The notes: generated by a model from the letters alone, not told the origin. Shown: positions 7,302 through 15,028, counted from the stretch's first letter. The stretch is DNA of 64,000 bases from Turneriella sp. (GCA_019186965.1 JABARV010000015.1:1-64000), one strand, 5' to 3'. Program-made: numbers and translations.

Positions 7302-8905
7302 TGAATATATCGACCGACCCACTAGCGAAAATCGAAGCCGATACCGAGACATTTCGTGACCATATTGGCACAATTACCGCGCAAGGCAAACGCGCTTGGG
7401 TGTACGCAAAAAAACCCAAAGGGCGTTTTTATAAGTGGCGCTCGTTGGTTGGTTATTTGTTACTTACCCTTATGTTTGTTGGTCCTTTTATACGTATCCA
7501 TGGACAGCCAATACTTCTTTTAAATGTACTGGAGAATAAATATATTATTTTCGGTTTTGTTTTTTGGCCGCAGGATTTTTATCTTGCAGTCTTGGGTATC
7601 CTCTCTTTAGTCCTCACGATCACTCTCTTCACGTCGGTCTTTGGGCGAATATGGTGCGGCTGGACTTGCCCACAAACGGTATTTCTCGAGATGCTTTTCC
7701 GCAAAATTGAATACGCCATCGAAGGCGATTTCCAACAACAAAAAGCGCTCGCCGCTTCGCCGTGGAACGCCAATAAAATTTTGCGTAAAGGTACAAAATT
7801 TGCCGTTTTCTACGCTCTCTCGTTTGCCATCGCGAATACCTTCTTGGCGTACATTATAGGTTCCGATGGTTTGTGGCAAATTATCCGTGAACCGGTTTCT
7901 CAGCACATAGTGGGATTTCTTTCCATCAACGCTTTTACCATCGTGTTCTTTTTAGTCTTCGCGCGTTTCCGTGAGCAGGTGTGCCAGTTCGCGTGCCCTT
8001 ATGGACGCTTGCAGTCGGCGCTTGTTGATAACGACACAATTAGCGTCACATACGACTTCGTGCGTGGAGAAAATCGTGGCACGTTGGGCACGCGCAAAAA
8101 AGCAGCGAAAGCCGAAGCAGAAAAAAATGCGAACCTCGGAACATCCAGTTCTTCGGTTCGCACACAGATGGACATCGTGTCCAGTGCGAACCTCGGAGCA
8201 TCCGGCTCCTTTGTTTCCGCACCGACGGACATCGTGTCCGGCGGAAACCTCGGAACATCCAGTTCCTTCGGGGATTGCATCGACTGCGGTGCGTGCGTTG
8301 TCGTTTGTCCGGCCGCTATCGATATTCGTAACGGTATTCAACTCGAGTGTATTCAATGCACCGCTTGCATCGATGCGTGCGATAAAATGATGGATGCCGT
8401 CGGTAAGCCGCGCGGGCTCATCCGTTACACGTCGTACAACAACGTTCTTGCCAGCAAAGATAAAACAAGTAAAACTAAGCGCAAGTTCCCGATTAAAATG
8501 AGAATCGTGGGCTACATGGCTCTCTGGTTTCTTTTGGTTTCTGTTTTCTCATACCTCATTTTAACGCGTGAAAATATTGAAACGGTGCTCCTGCGCCAAC
8601 CCGGAATGCTCGCGCATAAAATGCCCGATGGCTCTGTCGCGAATCTTTACAACCTCAAATTTTTTAATAAGACATTCGATGCTCAAAACGCCGAACTCAA
8701 ATTGGCAAATGGAGTAGGGGAAATCCGACTTATCGATCCTTTAGGTAAAATCGAAGCACAAAAAGTTGTCGAGGTGCGACTTTTTATTATTCTAAAAAAA
8801 GAAGATATAAAAAGTGAAAGTATACCATTAGCGCTTGAAGTGTGGTCGAATGGACAAAAAGTAAACACACGCTCGACGACGTTTATTGCTACGGGCACTT
8901 TTTAA
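7301..8905 (+). CDS. ccoG: Cbb3 oxidase accessory ferredoxin-like protein CcoG, with repeat insert
   Basis: A 534-residue membrane iron-sulfur protein of the CcoG/RdxA/FixG family, which reduces copper during cbb3 assembly. Visible: membrane helices near 45-65, 90-110, 160-180 and 205-225, the cysteine pairs CGWTCP and CQFACPYGRLQ, two [4Fe-4S] ferredoxin motifs CIDCGACVVVCP (from C326) and CIQCTACIDAC, another helix near 400-420, and the C-terminal IG-like FixG domain. Between helix 4 and the ferredoxin motifs, residues 278-323 consist of a 19-residue repeat (N278, N297, N316 start each unit) made by DNA hairpins. This insert explains part of the extra length over the usual 460-480 residues. 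The frame is intact. Confidence 0.93.
   Translation: MNISTDPLAKIEADTETFRDHIGTITAQGKRAWVYAKKPKGRFYKWRSLVGYLLLTLMFVGPFIRIHGQPILLLNVLENKYIIFGFVFWPQDFYLAVLGILSLVLTITLFTSVFGRIWCGWTCPQTVFLEMLFRKIEYAIEGDFQQQKALAASPWNANKILRKGTKFAVFYALSFAIANTFLAYIIGSDGLWQIIREPVSQHIVGFLSINAFTIVFFLVFARFREQVCQFACPYGRLQSALVDNDTISVTYDFVRGENRGTLGTRKKAAKAEAEKNANLGTSSSSVRTQMDIVSSANLGASGSFVSAPTDIVSGGNLGTSSSFGDCIDCGACVVVCPAAIDIRNGIQLECIQCTACIDACDKMMDAVGKPRGLIRYTSYNNVLASKDKTSKTKRKFPIKMRIVGYMALWFLLVSVFSYLILTRENIETVLLRQPGMLAHKMPDGSVANLYNLKFFNKTFDAQNAELKLANGVGEIRLIDPLGKIEAQKVVEVRLFIILKKEDIKSESIPLALEVWSNGQKVNTRSTTFIATGTF
8128..8266 (+). repeat. 57-bp hairpin repeat, 2.4 copies, in frame inside ccoG
   Basis: The period is 57 bases (AACCTCGG at 8132, 8189 and 8246). 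Each unit holds hairpins: GAAC-ATCCA-GTTC (8139-8151), GGACA-TCG-TGTCC (8170-8182), GGAGC-ATCCG-GCTCC (8195-8209), CGGACA-TCG-TGTCCG (8226-8240) and GGAAC-ATCCA-GTTCC (8252-8266). In unit 1 an outer stem TGCGAACC/GGTTCGCA (8128-8135 and 8155-8162) encloses the first. Stems vary while the ATCC(A/G) loop stays. It encodes a Ser/Gly/Asn-rich 19-residue unit with no stop codon. Confidence 0.85.
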
Positions 8906-9378
8906 TGAAAAAAGAAAAACAAAATCTTTCGTTTTGGGATAAAAACGTATGGCCACTTGGTCTTGTTGTTGCGCTTTTACTTTTTTTTTCTATGACAGGT
9001 TATTTTGTTTCTGTCGCGTTTGGAGAGCGCGTCGACTTAGTCGCGGAAGATTACTATTACCGCGACAAAGAATTTTCTGTGCGCTTAGAAAGAGAGAAAA
9101 ATCTTCTTGCATTGGGTGGAGGTATAATTAAACGAGTGGAAAATGGAGTAATGATTGAGCTGCCGACTTTTTTTAAAAATAAAAAAAGTATAGGTACGCT
9201 TTTTGTCTACTCGCCGCTCAACCCCGCAGACGATTTTTCTATGCCGGTGTCTTTTGAGGGAAGAAGTGCAACGCTCAAACTGCCGCTCGATGTAAAACAC
9301 CGCTGGCGGCTTTCGTTAAATTTCACTGCAAACAAAAAAGGGTACTACCTCACCTCGACCCTCAACGCGCCGCTATGA
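8905..9378 (+). CDS. ccoH: FixH/CcoH-like cbb3 assembly protein
   Basis: A 157-residue protein starting at the ATG that overlaps the ccoG stop (TAATG); an in-frame start at 8842 lies inside ccoG and is unlikely. It has a single helix at about 15-38 (WPLGLVVALLLFFSMTGYFVSVAF) and a periplasmic region with RVDLVAEDYYYRDKEF, matching the FixH pattern DLV..dYY..... FixH-type proteins help assemble the oxidase subunits. Its end overlaps safE by 4 bases. Confidence 0.85.
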   Translation: MKKEKQNLSFWDKNVWPLGLVVALLLFFSMTGYFVSVAFGERVDLVAEDYYYRDKEFSVRLEREKNLLALGGGIIKRVENGVMIELPTFFKNKKSIGTLFVYSPLNPADDFSMPVSFEGRSATLKLPLDVKHRWRLSLNFTANKKGYYLTSTLNAPL

Positions 9379-10148
9379 GCTTTTATCTCTCGGCGTTGAT
9401 GCTGGGTGTCTTTTCACAAGGGCATTGTTTGGGTATGTGCGGGCCGTTGGTGTTGGCGCTGCCAGTAAACGAGAAGAGCCGCACTCTCTCTATTTTTTAC
9501 CGCGTGCTCTATAATATAGGACGCATCACCACGTACGCTACCTTGGGCTTGCTTGTCGGTCTTTTAGGTGTGTTGGTTTCGCTCGCGGGCGTGCAAGCGT
9601 ATATTTCCTATATAGTGGGATCCACGCTGATACTCGTTGCACTCTTGCAGTTGATGCCATTTTTGCGTGTGCATCTTTTTTTTTCACTGCATACACGCAT
9701 TTCACAATCGCTCAGGAGTTTTTGGGAGCGCACCGGTGCATCTAAATTTTTTCTAATGGGCGCGGTCAACGGCCTTTTGCCTTGCGGCATGGTGAGCTCT
9801 GCGCTTATCGCGAGTCTTGCTGCCGCGAGTGCGCTCCAAAGTATGCTGTTTATGTTGTTGTTCGGTTTAGGTACCGTGCCCATGATGCTCGCCGCATCGC
9901 TTTTTGGTGTGTACCTAAGTCCGCGTACACGTAAAGTCCTGGCTATCATGGGTCCGCTTTTTTCAATCGCGTTAGGTGTGTACCTTTTATTACGCCCTTC
10001 GCTTTTTGGAACCTACGCACATACACATATAGCCAGGCTGGAACTTACCGGTTTGGCGGCGCGTTCCTCCCCAGTGGCTTGCAGCCGGAACATTTCTCGC
10101 CTTTGTTGGCTACACGGTGGCCGCAAGGCCAATGGCCGAAGCCGGTGA
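9375..10148 (+). CDS. SafE/TauE-like membrane protein of cbb3 clusters, altered C-terminus
   Basis: A 257-residue polytopic protein of the DsbD_2/SafE group that often closes ccoGHIS clusters and is implicated in copper supply or maturation. The family signatures GHCLGMCGPLVLAL (residues about 15-29) and GLLPCGMVSSALI are both present, with about six helices up to residue 215. The last 35 or so residues are polar, Arg-rich and unrelated to the family. They are read from 10045-10148, the same stretch that forms the abnormal tail of the convergent yafQ-like gene, so the tail probably comes from an inserted GC-rich palindromic sequence. Confidence 0.8.
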   Translation: MSFYLSALMLGVFSQGHCLGMCGPLVLALPVNEKSRTLSIFYRVLYNIGRITTYATLGLLVGLLGVLVSLAGVQAYISYIVGSTLILVALLQLMPFLRVHLFFSLHTRISQSLRSFWERTGASKFFLMGAVNGLLPCGMVSSALIASLAAASALQSMLFMLLFGLGTVPMMLAASLFGVYLSPRTRKVLAIMGPLFSIALGVYLLLRPSLFGTYAHTHIARLELTGLAARSSPVACSRNISRLCWLHGGRKANGRSR

Positions 10149-10323
10149 CTTCGCGATAATTGGCATAATTACCGCTCAGTTTATGATCCTTATTTTTCGT
10201 CGGTAGCGGCTGTTGCTTTACCAGTGAATCAATTATCTTTTTCAGGAGTTCCGGGTTCTTGCCGCGCTTAAGTGTTCTTTTGACATCCTTCTTGAACTGA
10301 TTACTGCGTTCAATTTCTAGCAT
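10045..10323 (-). pseudogene. YafQ/RelE-type toxin with replaced C-terminus
   Basis: It starts at the ATG overlapping the stop of the antitoxin gene (TGATG). Residues 1-58 or so (MLEIERSNQFKKDVKR, then PLPTKNKDHKLSGNYANYREV) match YafQ-type mRNA interferases well. Family members then continue with the catalytic histidine-containing strand and the I-Y-x-I ending; here the sequence changes abruptly after NYREV to an unrelated Cys/Gly/Pro-rich tail read from palindromic DNA (GGCC-GCAA-GGCC and GGCCAATGGCC, about 10112-10136). The catalytic C-terminal part is therefore missing, and the toxin is probably inactive. Confidence 0.75.
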
Positions 10324-10589
10324 CAAATACCCAAGTCCGCATATAATTCGTGAGTCGATTTGAATTTCTTGATGTTCTTTCTCATATTCGATTCTTTGAG
10401 TGTTTTTCGAGTCTGCCTATTTGGCACCTTTACTTCAAAGGGTAAGCCGTTGTTTAATTCAACCTGCTTATAAAATAGCGTTATTGCTTCCGTTGGAGAA
10501 AGCCCCAAAACACCAAAAATATGGTCTACTTTGGTCTTTAGCTTACTCTCCACTCTGGCATTAATTATTGCATCCTTTCTCATAATCAT
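10323..10589 (-). CDS. DinJ/RelB-family antitoxin
   Basis: An 88-residue protein beginning MIMRKDAIINARVESKLK, the ribbon-helix-helix start of DinJ/RelB antitoxins, followed by VDHIFGVLGLSPTEAITLFYKQVELNNGLPFEVK, which is typical of DinJ. The family represses its own promoter and neutralises the partner toxin. The start could be three bases-pairs of codons later, at 10583. It is translationally coupled to the damaged toxin gene at 10045-10323. An intact antitoxin with a broken toxin is a common end state of such modules. Confidence 0.85.
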   Translation of the reverse strand: MIMRKDAIINARVESKLKTKVDHIFGVLGLSPTEAITLFYKQVELNNGLPFEVKVPNRQTRKTLKESNMRKNIKKFKSTHELYADLGI

Positions 10590-10630
10590 TGTGTATTTCA
10601 AACGAAACACAGTGTCAAGAGCTTAGAGAA

Positions 10631-10656
10631 TTCGCCGGCCATCCATGGCCGCCGAA
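10631..10656. repeat. Palindrome with CATCCATG core
   Basis: TTCGCCGGCCAT (10631-10642) and ATGGCCGCCGAA (10645-10656) pair with one mismatch around a CC loop. Sixteen bases here (10637-10652) match the core of the 27-bp repeat at 129 and 392 in reverse, with one change. It lies just upstream of the dinJ-like gene start, within 50 bases, and next to the IS110 remnant. The stretch from 10657 to 10790 has no other feature I can name. Confidence 0.65.
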
Positions 10657-10792
10657 TGCAGATTCTTCACACAACAAGACACCATGTTTTGCTTCGTAAG
10701 GTCAGTCACAAATATTCTCTGGCCGTCATGAGGCCAGAGGCTGGCGGCAGGTAGTTGTAAATTTGGAGATAAAACTCCGTCAACAAGAATGA

Positions 10793-11107
10793 CCTAAGCC
10801 AGCCGCCGCAGAATCGGCGACGATCTACGCTTCGCTTAAAAAAACAGACAGAGAGGATTCGCTGAAACTGGCGCGACTCGTTCAACGAATCCCTGCATCT
10901 GAATTGCCCGTCGTCACGATTCCGAGTGAAATCGAAATAGAGAGACGAGCTCTGGTGACAGAACACGAACTCTATACGCGGACGAAAACGAAACTCGTCA
11001 ATCGTTTCCATTCTCTGCTGCATAATTACGGAATTGTCGACGTCAAACGATCCGAACTCGAGAGAGAATCGGTACGTACTGCATATCTAAATCGTCTTTC
11101 AGGCGGC
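10793..11107 (+). pseudogene. IS110-family transposase remnant
   Basis: An open frame without a proper start, about 100 codons, contains LKKTDREDSLKLARLVQRIP, then a segment with ERRALVTEHELYTRTKTKLVNRFHSLL. This is the inter-domain region of IS110-type transposases, which carry KTDxxDAxxLA and the R-T-x-x-KNRIHALL helix. The N-terminal RuvC-like DEDD part and the C-terminal transposase_20 domain are both missing. It ends at about 11107, where it meets the cut end of a minus-strand phosphoesterase gene. Confidence 0.75.
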
Positions 11108-11520
11108 GGCCGCGCGGCGATCATACCCAACCCTGGAGCCAGGGTATGCTGGGAATAGCCACAGAGCGTGGGCGCCGATAGCTCGTTGCGTAGCCTCTTC
11201 ATGCGCGAGACCTGTGAGTCTGTGCCGAAATTGATCAGGAAATTATTGTGCATGATCTCGCCGATAAGCTGGCGCACACCTCTGGTGTCGTGGTTGCCCG
11301 GAATGAGATATGTGGGCTTAGTCAGCGCATTAAGTAAGGGTATCAACTTAAACATGCTGTCAGGGTTTTTTGAGGAAAGATCACCGACCATCAGGATTGC
11401 GTTATAATCCGATTGGTCAAAGAAATGCACATCGTTCTCGTCAAACTGCATGTGCATGTCACCGATGACCGCGAGGTATATCGACCGTGAATTAGTGGCA
11501 TGCGCTTTAAAAATAACCAC
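11108..11520 (-). pseudogene. Metallophosphoesterase, C-terminus lost
   Basis: The GTG start at 11520 overlaps the stop region of the ankyrin gene. Conserved calcineurin-type metal motifs are present: GDMH (D-x-H), VGDLS (GD) and PGNHD (GNHD), followed by LCGYSQHTLAPGLGMIAARP. The distal His motifs of the family are missing; the frame passes at about 11108-11117 into the antisense of an IS110 remnant. About half of a normal 270-residue protein remains, so activity is unlikely. It was probably co-transcribed with the upstream ankyrin gene. Confidence 0.75.
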
Positions 11521-12706
11521 GCACCACGGCGTTCGTCTTCACAGCCACGCCGCTGTGCTCAGCCAGCGACTTAGCAACGCGTTCTATAAAATCTTTTTGC
11601 TCTTCGCGCGAAACTTCGTCGAGCGTAAAGCACAGCGAGTATTCGCCCTCAGGCCCGCCGCCGCCCGAACCAAACCGAACGCGCCTGGGATAATCGCGGA
11701 TAAAGGCATTGAGCTTTGCGCGGGCGATAGAATCGGGACCTGCGCCAAAACTCGTGAAAGCAACCACCAGCCGGTATTTCTTCCCGAGTTCACAGGTGAA
11801 TTCGGATGCTATTTCTTTGAAAGGTTCAGTGCCCGCATCCTTGCCGGTTTTGGCCCCTATGCCCGCCAGGTATTCTACCAGCTGCGGCTTCTTGAGATAA
11901 ATTGCCGTATCGAGCGCGGTGCTCCCGTCGCTGCTCCGCAGATTAAGGTCCGCTCCCTTTTCGACGAGCAATTTCACCATATCCAGGTTGCCCGACCAGA
12001 CTGAACTGATGAGGGGGGTTAGCCCGCTGTCATCGCGGACATTGATATCCGCACCACGCCCGAGCAAAAGTTTCACAAGCTCCACCTGCTTTTCCCGTAT
12101 TGCATAATCCAGCAATGTTTTGCCGTACTCGCCGAACGCATTAATGCCAGCACCTTTGCTGAGTAAGAGTAAGATCATGTCATTTTTCTTTTTGTACATA
12201 AGCGTTCTGACGATCAGGCTTTCTCCACTGGCAGAATTGTTCAGATTGGCGCCCCTTTCAATAAGCAGCTCGACCGTGTCGCGGTGGCCTTTTTCGGCCG
12301 CTATGTGCAAAGCCGATTGATACCCGTCCCTGGGCTCAAGCCGGGCTCCCCGGGAAAGTAACAATTCGACAATTTTTGTGTGGCCCGATTGCGCCGCGTA
12401 AGTCAGGGGCGAACTGCCGGCGTAGGCTTCCGGATCGATTTCTGCGCCCGCGTCGAGCATAGTTTGTACGATTTCGATATTGCCTTTTCGGCATGCCTCC
12501 ATGAAGAGCGTTGCACCATATTGCTTTCTATTGACGTCGGCACCGGCTGCGATTGCTGTTTTGGCCTTCTCCGCCTCGCCTTTTCGTATCGCGTCTTTAA
12601 GTGCGCGGTTAGCCGCATCATTGCCGGCGGCATACAAATTCAGGTAAAATGCGGAAAGAACCAGGAAGCTCAGAAATTTCATACTGCTATGCCGGAACTT
12701 CTTCAA
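11507..12706 (-). CDS. Exported ankyrin-repeat protein
   Basis: A 399-residue protein with an N-terminal signal sequence (residues about 9-28, FLSFLVLSAFYLNLYA) ending near AAG. About eight ankyrin repeats run from 35 to 285, for example TPLISSVWSGNLDMVKLLVEKGADLN. A C-terminal domain (about 300-399) has no family I recognise; it includes RLVVAFTSFGAGPDSIARAKLN and a Gly-rich turn. It probably acts in the periplasm as a binding protein. By eye the DNA is richer in G+C and in GCC/CGC codons than the flanking oxidase and ATP synthase genes, which suggests different ancestry. It overlaps the start of the broken phosphoesterase gene. Confidence 0.85.
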   Translation of the reverse strand: MKKFRHSSMKFLSFLVLSAFYLNLYAAGNDAANRALKDAIRKGEAEKAKTAIAAGADVNRKQYGATLFMEACRKGNIEIVQTMLDAGAEIDPEAYAGSSPLTYAAQSGHTKIVELLLSRGARLEPRDGYQSALHIAAEKGHRDTVELLIERGANLNNSASGESLIVRTLMYKKKNDMILLLLSKGAGINAFGEYGKTLLDYAIREKQVELVKLLLGRGADINVRDDSGLTPLISSVWSGNLDMVKLLVEKGADLNLRSSDGSTALDTAIYLKKPQLVEYLAGIGAKTGKDAGTEPFKEIASEFTCELGKKYRLVVAFTSFGAGPDSIARAKLNAFIRDYPRRVRFGSGGGGPEGEYSLCFTLDEVSREEQKDFIERVAKSLAEHSGVAVKTNAVVRGYF

Positions 12707-12860
12707 GTATATAGGAAATTACTCCCCATTAGGGCCTGCTGCCCCCATGATCTCTCACGTGTAAAGCCTTTTTTACAGGGTGACGTAGAGCCTGTGCGCC
12801 AACTCGCGCACCAAGACCTTCTTCCCCCCTAAAAATCAAAATTTCGTGAAACTTGGTGGG

Positions 12861-13260
12861 TTATGCGATTGCGAGGCGGACTAATTTGCCGAAGTTCGTT
12901 GCTGTAGCGGTGATTTTGACTTCTGTGAGAACCTTTTTTCGCCCTCGCAGGAGAAAAAACCAAAAATTTCGTATAGATTTCCAATTTCCGAAAAGAGGTT
13001 CAATCTCTGCTCCACGGCGCTTGGAGTTTTTTTTCGCTTCGCCCGATTTCATTTTTAAAATCATCGCATGCTTGAGCGCGTGTTCTTCACCTAACTCTGC
13101 GTCATCGCGCTTGTCGTCTTCGATGCCTCCGTTAAGGTAGTCCACGATTTTTTCTTTAACTCAGCTTTACGCGCCTCTAATTCTTGACGCGTATATGTTT
13201 GATCGTTCGCGAATGTAAAACCATTTGATCTCTGTCGGCACGTAGAAGACGATTCGTGTG
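12861..13260 (-). pseudogene. Decayed IS1182/DDE-type transposase, C-terminal part
   Basis: The minus-strand frame 13145-12861 ends in IEPLFGNWKSIRNFWFFLLRGRKKVLTEV and TATATNFGKLVRLAI, typical of the C-terminus of IS1182-like transposases (E-x-x-FG..K......LRG..KV..E......NL.KL). Upstream, TYTRQELEARKAELKKK lies in another frame and joins it only through a frameshift in the A-run near 13155. No N-terminal DDE region is found. Bases 12707-12840 between this and the ankyrin gene, and 13261-13367 after it, hold no feature I can support. Confidence 0.7.
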
Positions 13261-13367
13261 ACATAATTAAAAGCGCCTCTATTTGTGCACGAAAATAGCG
13301 AGTTGGCGCATGAGGCTCCTTATCACTCCATATTCATTTTCACGCCGCAAACTGCCGAAGATAGACT

Positions 13368-13796
13368 ATGCGTAGGGTGTTAGCGCACAAGATTATTTTG
13401 GTAGTCCTTGTTGCTTGCAGCGTTTTACCATTGTTGGCGTTTGAAAATAGGCCTGATTTTAGCGATTTTCGCCGTATGGGTTCTGTTGTGGGGACATTTT
13501 CTACGCAACGAGGAAATCCACGGTATGGCGTAACGCTCAAACTACGGAACAACTCGATTCTTGCTTTAGCCGACGGGCGTGTTGTTAGTTCTGGCCACAT
13601 GCGTGGTTATGGCCTTTACATTATTGTCGATCACGGCGCAGGTTGGCATTCGTTATATTCACACCTTGCGCGTATCAATATGCCAAGTGGAAGTCCTGTG
13701 AAGCGTGGGGCGGCGCTTGGGGTAGCCCGAAACAAAAAGCTTTTTTTAGTTGTATCCTACAGAGGAAATCCAATAAACCCCTCGGAAGTACTTTAA
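13368..13796 (+). CDS. Degenerate LytM/M23-type exported protein
   Basis: A 142-residue protein with a signal sequence (residues about 8-25, IILVVLVACSVLPLLAF) and a single LytM fold. Recognisable core strands: ILALADGRVVSSG, YGLYIIVDHGAGWHSLYSHL and SGSPVKRGAALGVA. M23 peptidases bind zinc with H-x(n)-D and a later HxH; here the first motif reads PRYGVTLKLR and the HxH position reads FLV, so metal ligands are absent. As in EnvC or NlpD, it may activate an amidase rather than cut peptidoglycan. The stop overlaps the ATG of the amidohydrolase gene (TAATG). Confidence 0.78.
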   Translation: MRRVLAHKIILVVLVACSVLPLLAFENRPDFSDFRRMGSVVGTFSTQRGNPRYGVTLKLRNNSILALADGRVVSSGHMRGYGLYIIVDHGAGWHSLYSHLARINMPSGSPVKRGAALGVARNKKLFLVVSYRGNPINPSEVL

Positions 13797-15028
13797 TGGC
13801 TTGGGAACTTGTAAACGGAACAATCGTCACTCCACGTGACGTAATAGAGCGTGGCTCGATAACGGTAGATAAAACGCACATTACACAGATAGCAAAATCT
13901 TCGCGCAAAAGCGCAGACACAATGCAAATTGACGTTAACGGTATGCTTGTCTTTCCTGGGCTTATCAATTGCCACGACCATTTGTTGGGAACGTATGTTC
14001 CGCGTGTGGGCGATCGCCGTCCATACCTTAATTGGCTTGAGTGGGATAACGATCTTAAAAGTTCGCCCGCATACGCAGAAAGGCAGCAAATTGAATCTTC
14101 GGATTTATACCTTATGGGTGGTTTTCGCCACTTGCTTTGTGGAATAACCCGTGTGCAAGACCATATTCCACACTTTGTACGCGAGCTTTTTGCAAAGAAT
14201 ATGCCGATACGTATTGTGTCCGATTTTGCGATGGCACACTCGGTAACTTCGTTTGCGCTCCCGTGGGGAGATGGTATCGAGGCGGAGCATGCAAAGGCGA
14301 AAGAAAAAAATATCCCTTTTATTACACACTGCTCTGAAGGGTACGACGAAGAAACTTTAAAAAGCGTCGAGACGCTTGCAAAAAAGGGAGCGCTCAGCAA
14401 ACAGACTGTTTTAATCCACGGTATTGCTTTTTCCGATAAAGACATCGAACTTTTAGCAGAGAAGCAATGCAACGTCGTGTGGTGCCCTGTATCGAACCTT
14501 TATATGTTTGAACAAACCGCACGTGTAAAAGAATTAATGGACGCAGGAATCAACGTATGCCTTGGTACCGATTCGCCCATGTCGGGTAGTTTTAGTATCT
14601 TTGAAGAGTTTCGTGCAGCACGCGAATTTTATAAATTTGCGTACGGAAAACAAATCGACGACAGGGTTCTTGTCGACATGCTTACGGTGAATGCAGCGAA
14701 GGCAATGTGTTTACCCGACGCAGGTGCAATTGCCGAAGGTAAAGCGGCAGATTTACTGCTTATCGACGGCAACTCTACAAATCCATGGGCTTCGCTTACG
14801 CACGCAGACTACGCAGACGTAATGCTTGTGATTCTTGACGGTGCGCCGCGCTATGGAGACATAGCGTTTCAACCCGTGTTCGACGCAATGAAAATTCCGT
14901 ACCAAACAATTTTAGTAAAAGGCGTACGCAAAATAATTTCGGGTGATATTATAGGGTTACAAAATCGTATACGCCACGCAGTGAAGTTTAAAAAAGAACT
15001 CGACTTTTTGCCCATCGAGGCTGCATAA
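13796..15028 (+). CDS. Amidohydrolase of the cytosine deaminase/chlorohydrolase type
   Basis: A 410-residue amidohydrolase. The start chosen is the ATG overlapping the preceding stop; the frame is open further upstream only inside the LytM gene. Metal and catalytic features: GLINCHDHLLG (H-x-H, residues about 59-61), ITHCSEG and LIHGIAFSD in the middle, and LGTDSP with the conserved Asp near 260. The C-terminal composite-sheet domain has GAIAEGKAADLLLID. The family hydrolyses C-N bonds in heterocycles or adenosine-like substrates; the substrate here cannot be told. It overlaps the next gene by one base (TAATG). Confidence 0.82.
   Translation: MAWELVNGTIVTPRDVIERGSITVDKTHITQIAKSSRKSADTMQIDVNGMLVFPGLINCHDHLLGTYVPRVGDRRPYLNWLEWDNDLKSSPAYAERQQIESSDLYLMGGFRHLLCGITRVQDHIPHFVRELFAKNMPIRIVSDFAMAHSVTSFALPWGDGIEAEHAKAKEKNIPFITHCSEGYDEETLKSVETLAKKGALSKQTVLIHGIAFSDKDIELLAEKQCNVVWCPVSNLYMFEQTARVKELMDAGINVCLGTDSPMSGSFSIFEEFRAAREFYKFAYGKQIDDRVLVDMLTVNAAKAMCLPDAGAIAEGKAADLLLIDGNSTNPWASLTHADYADVMLVILDGAPRYGDIAFQPVFDAMKIPYQTILVKGVRKIISGDIIGLQNRIRHAVKFKKELDFLPIEAA

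Noticed and set aside
8128-8266. CRISPR-like or frameshifting repeat in ccoG
   Set aside because: Period of 57 bases in frame with the gene, no spacer-like unique segments, and both flanking parts of CcoG are in the same frame.
13675-14472. 265-codon minus-strand ORF opposite the amidohydrolase gene
   Set aside because: Antisense shadow: Ser/Arg/Cys-rich, no motif, while the plus-strand frame has full family signatures.
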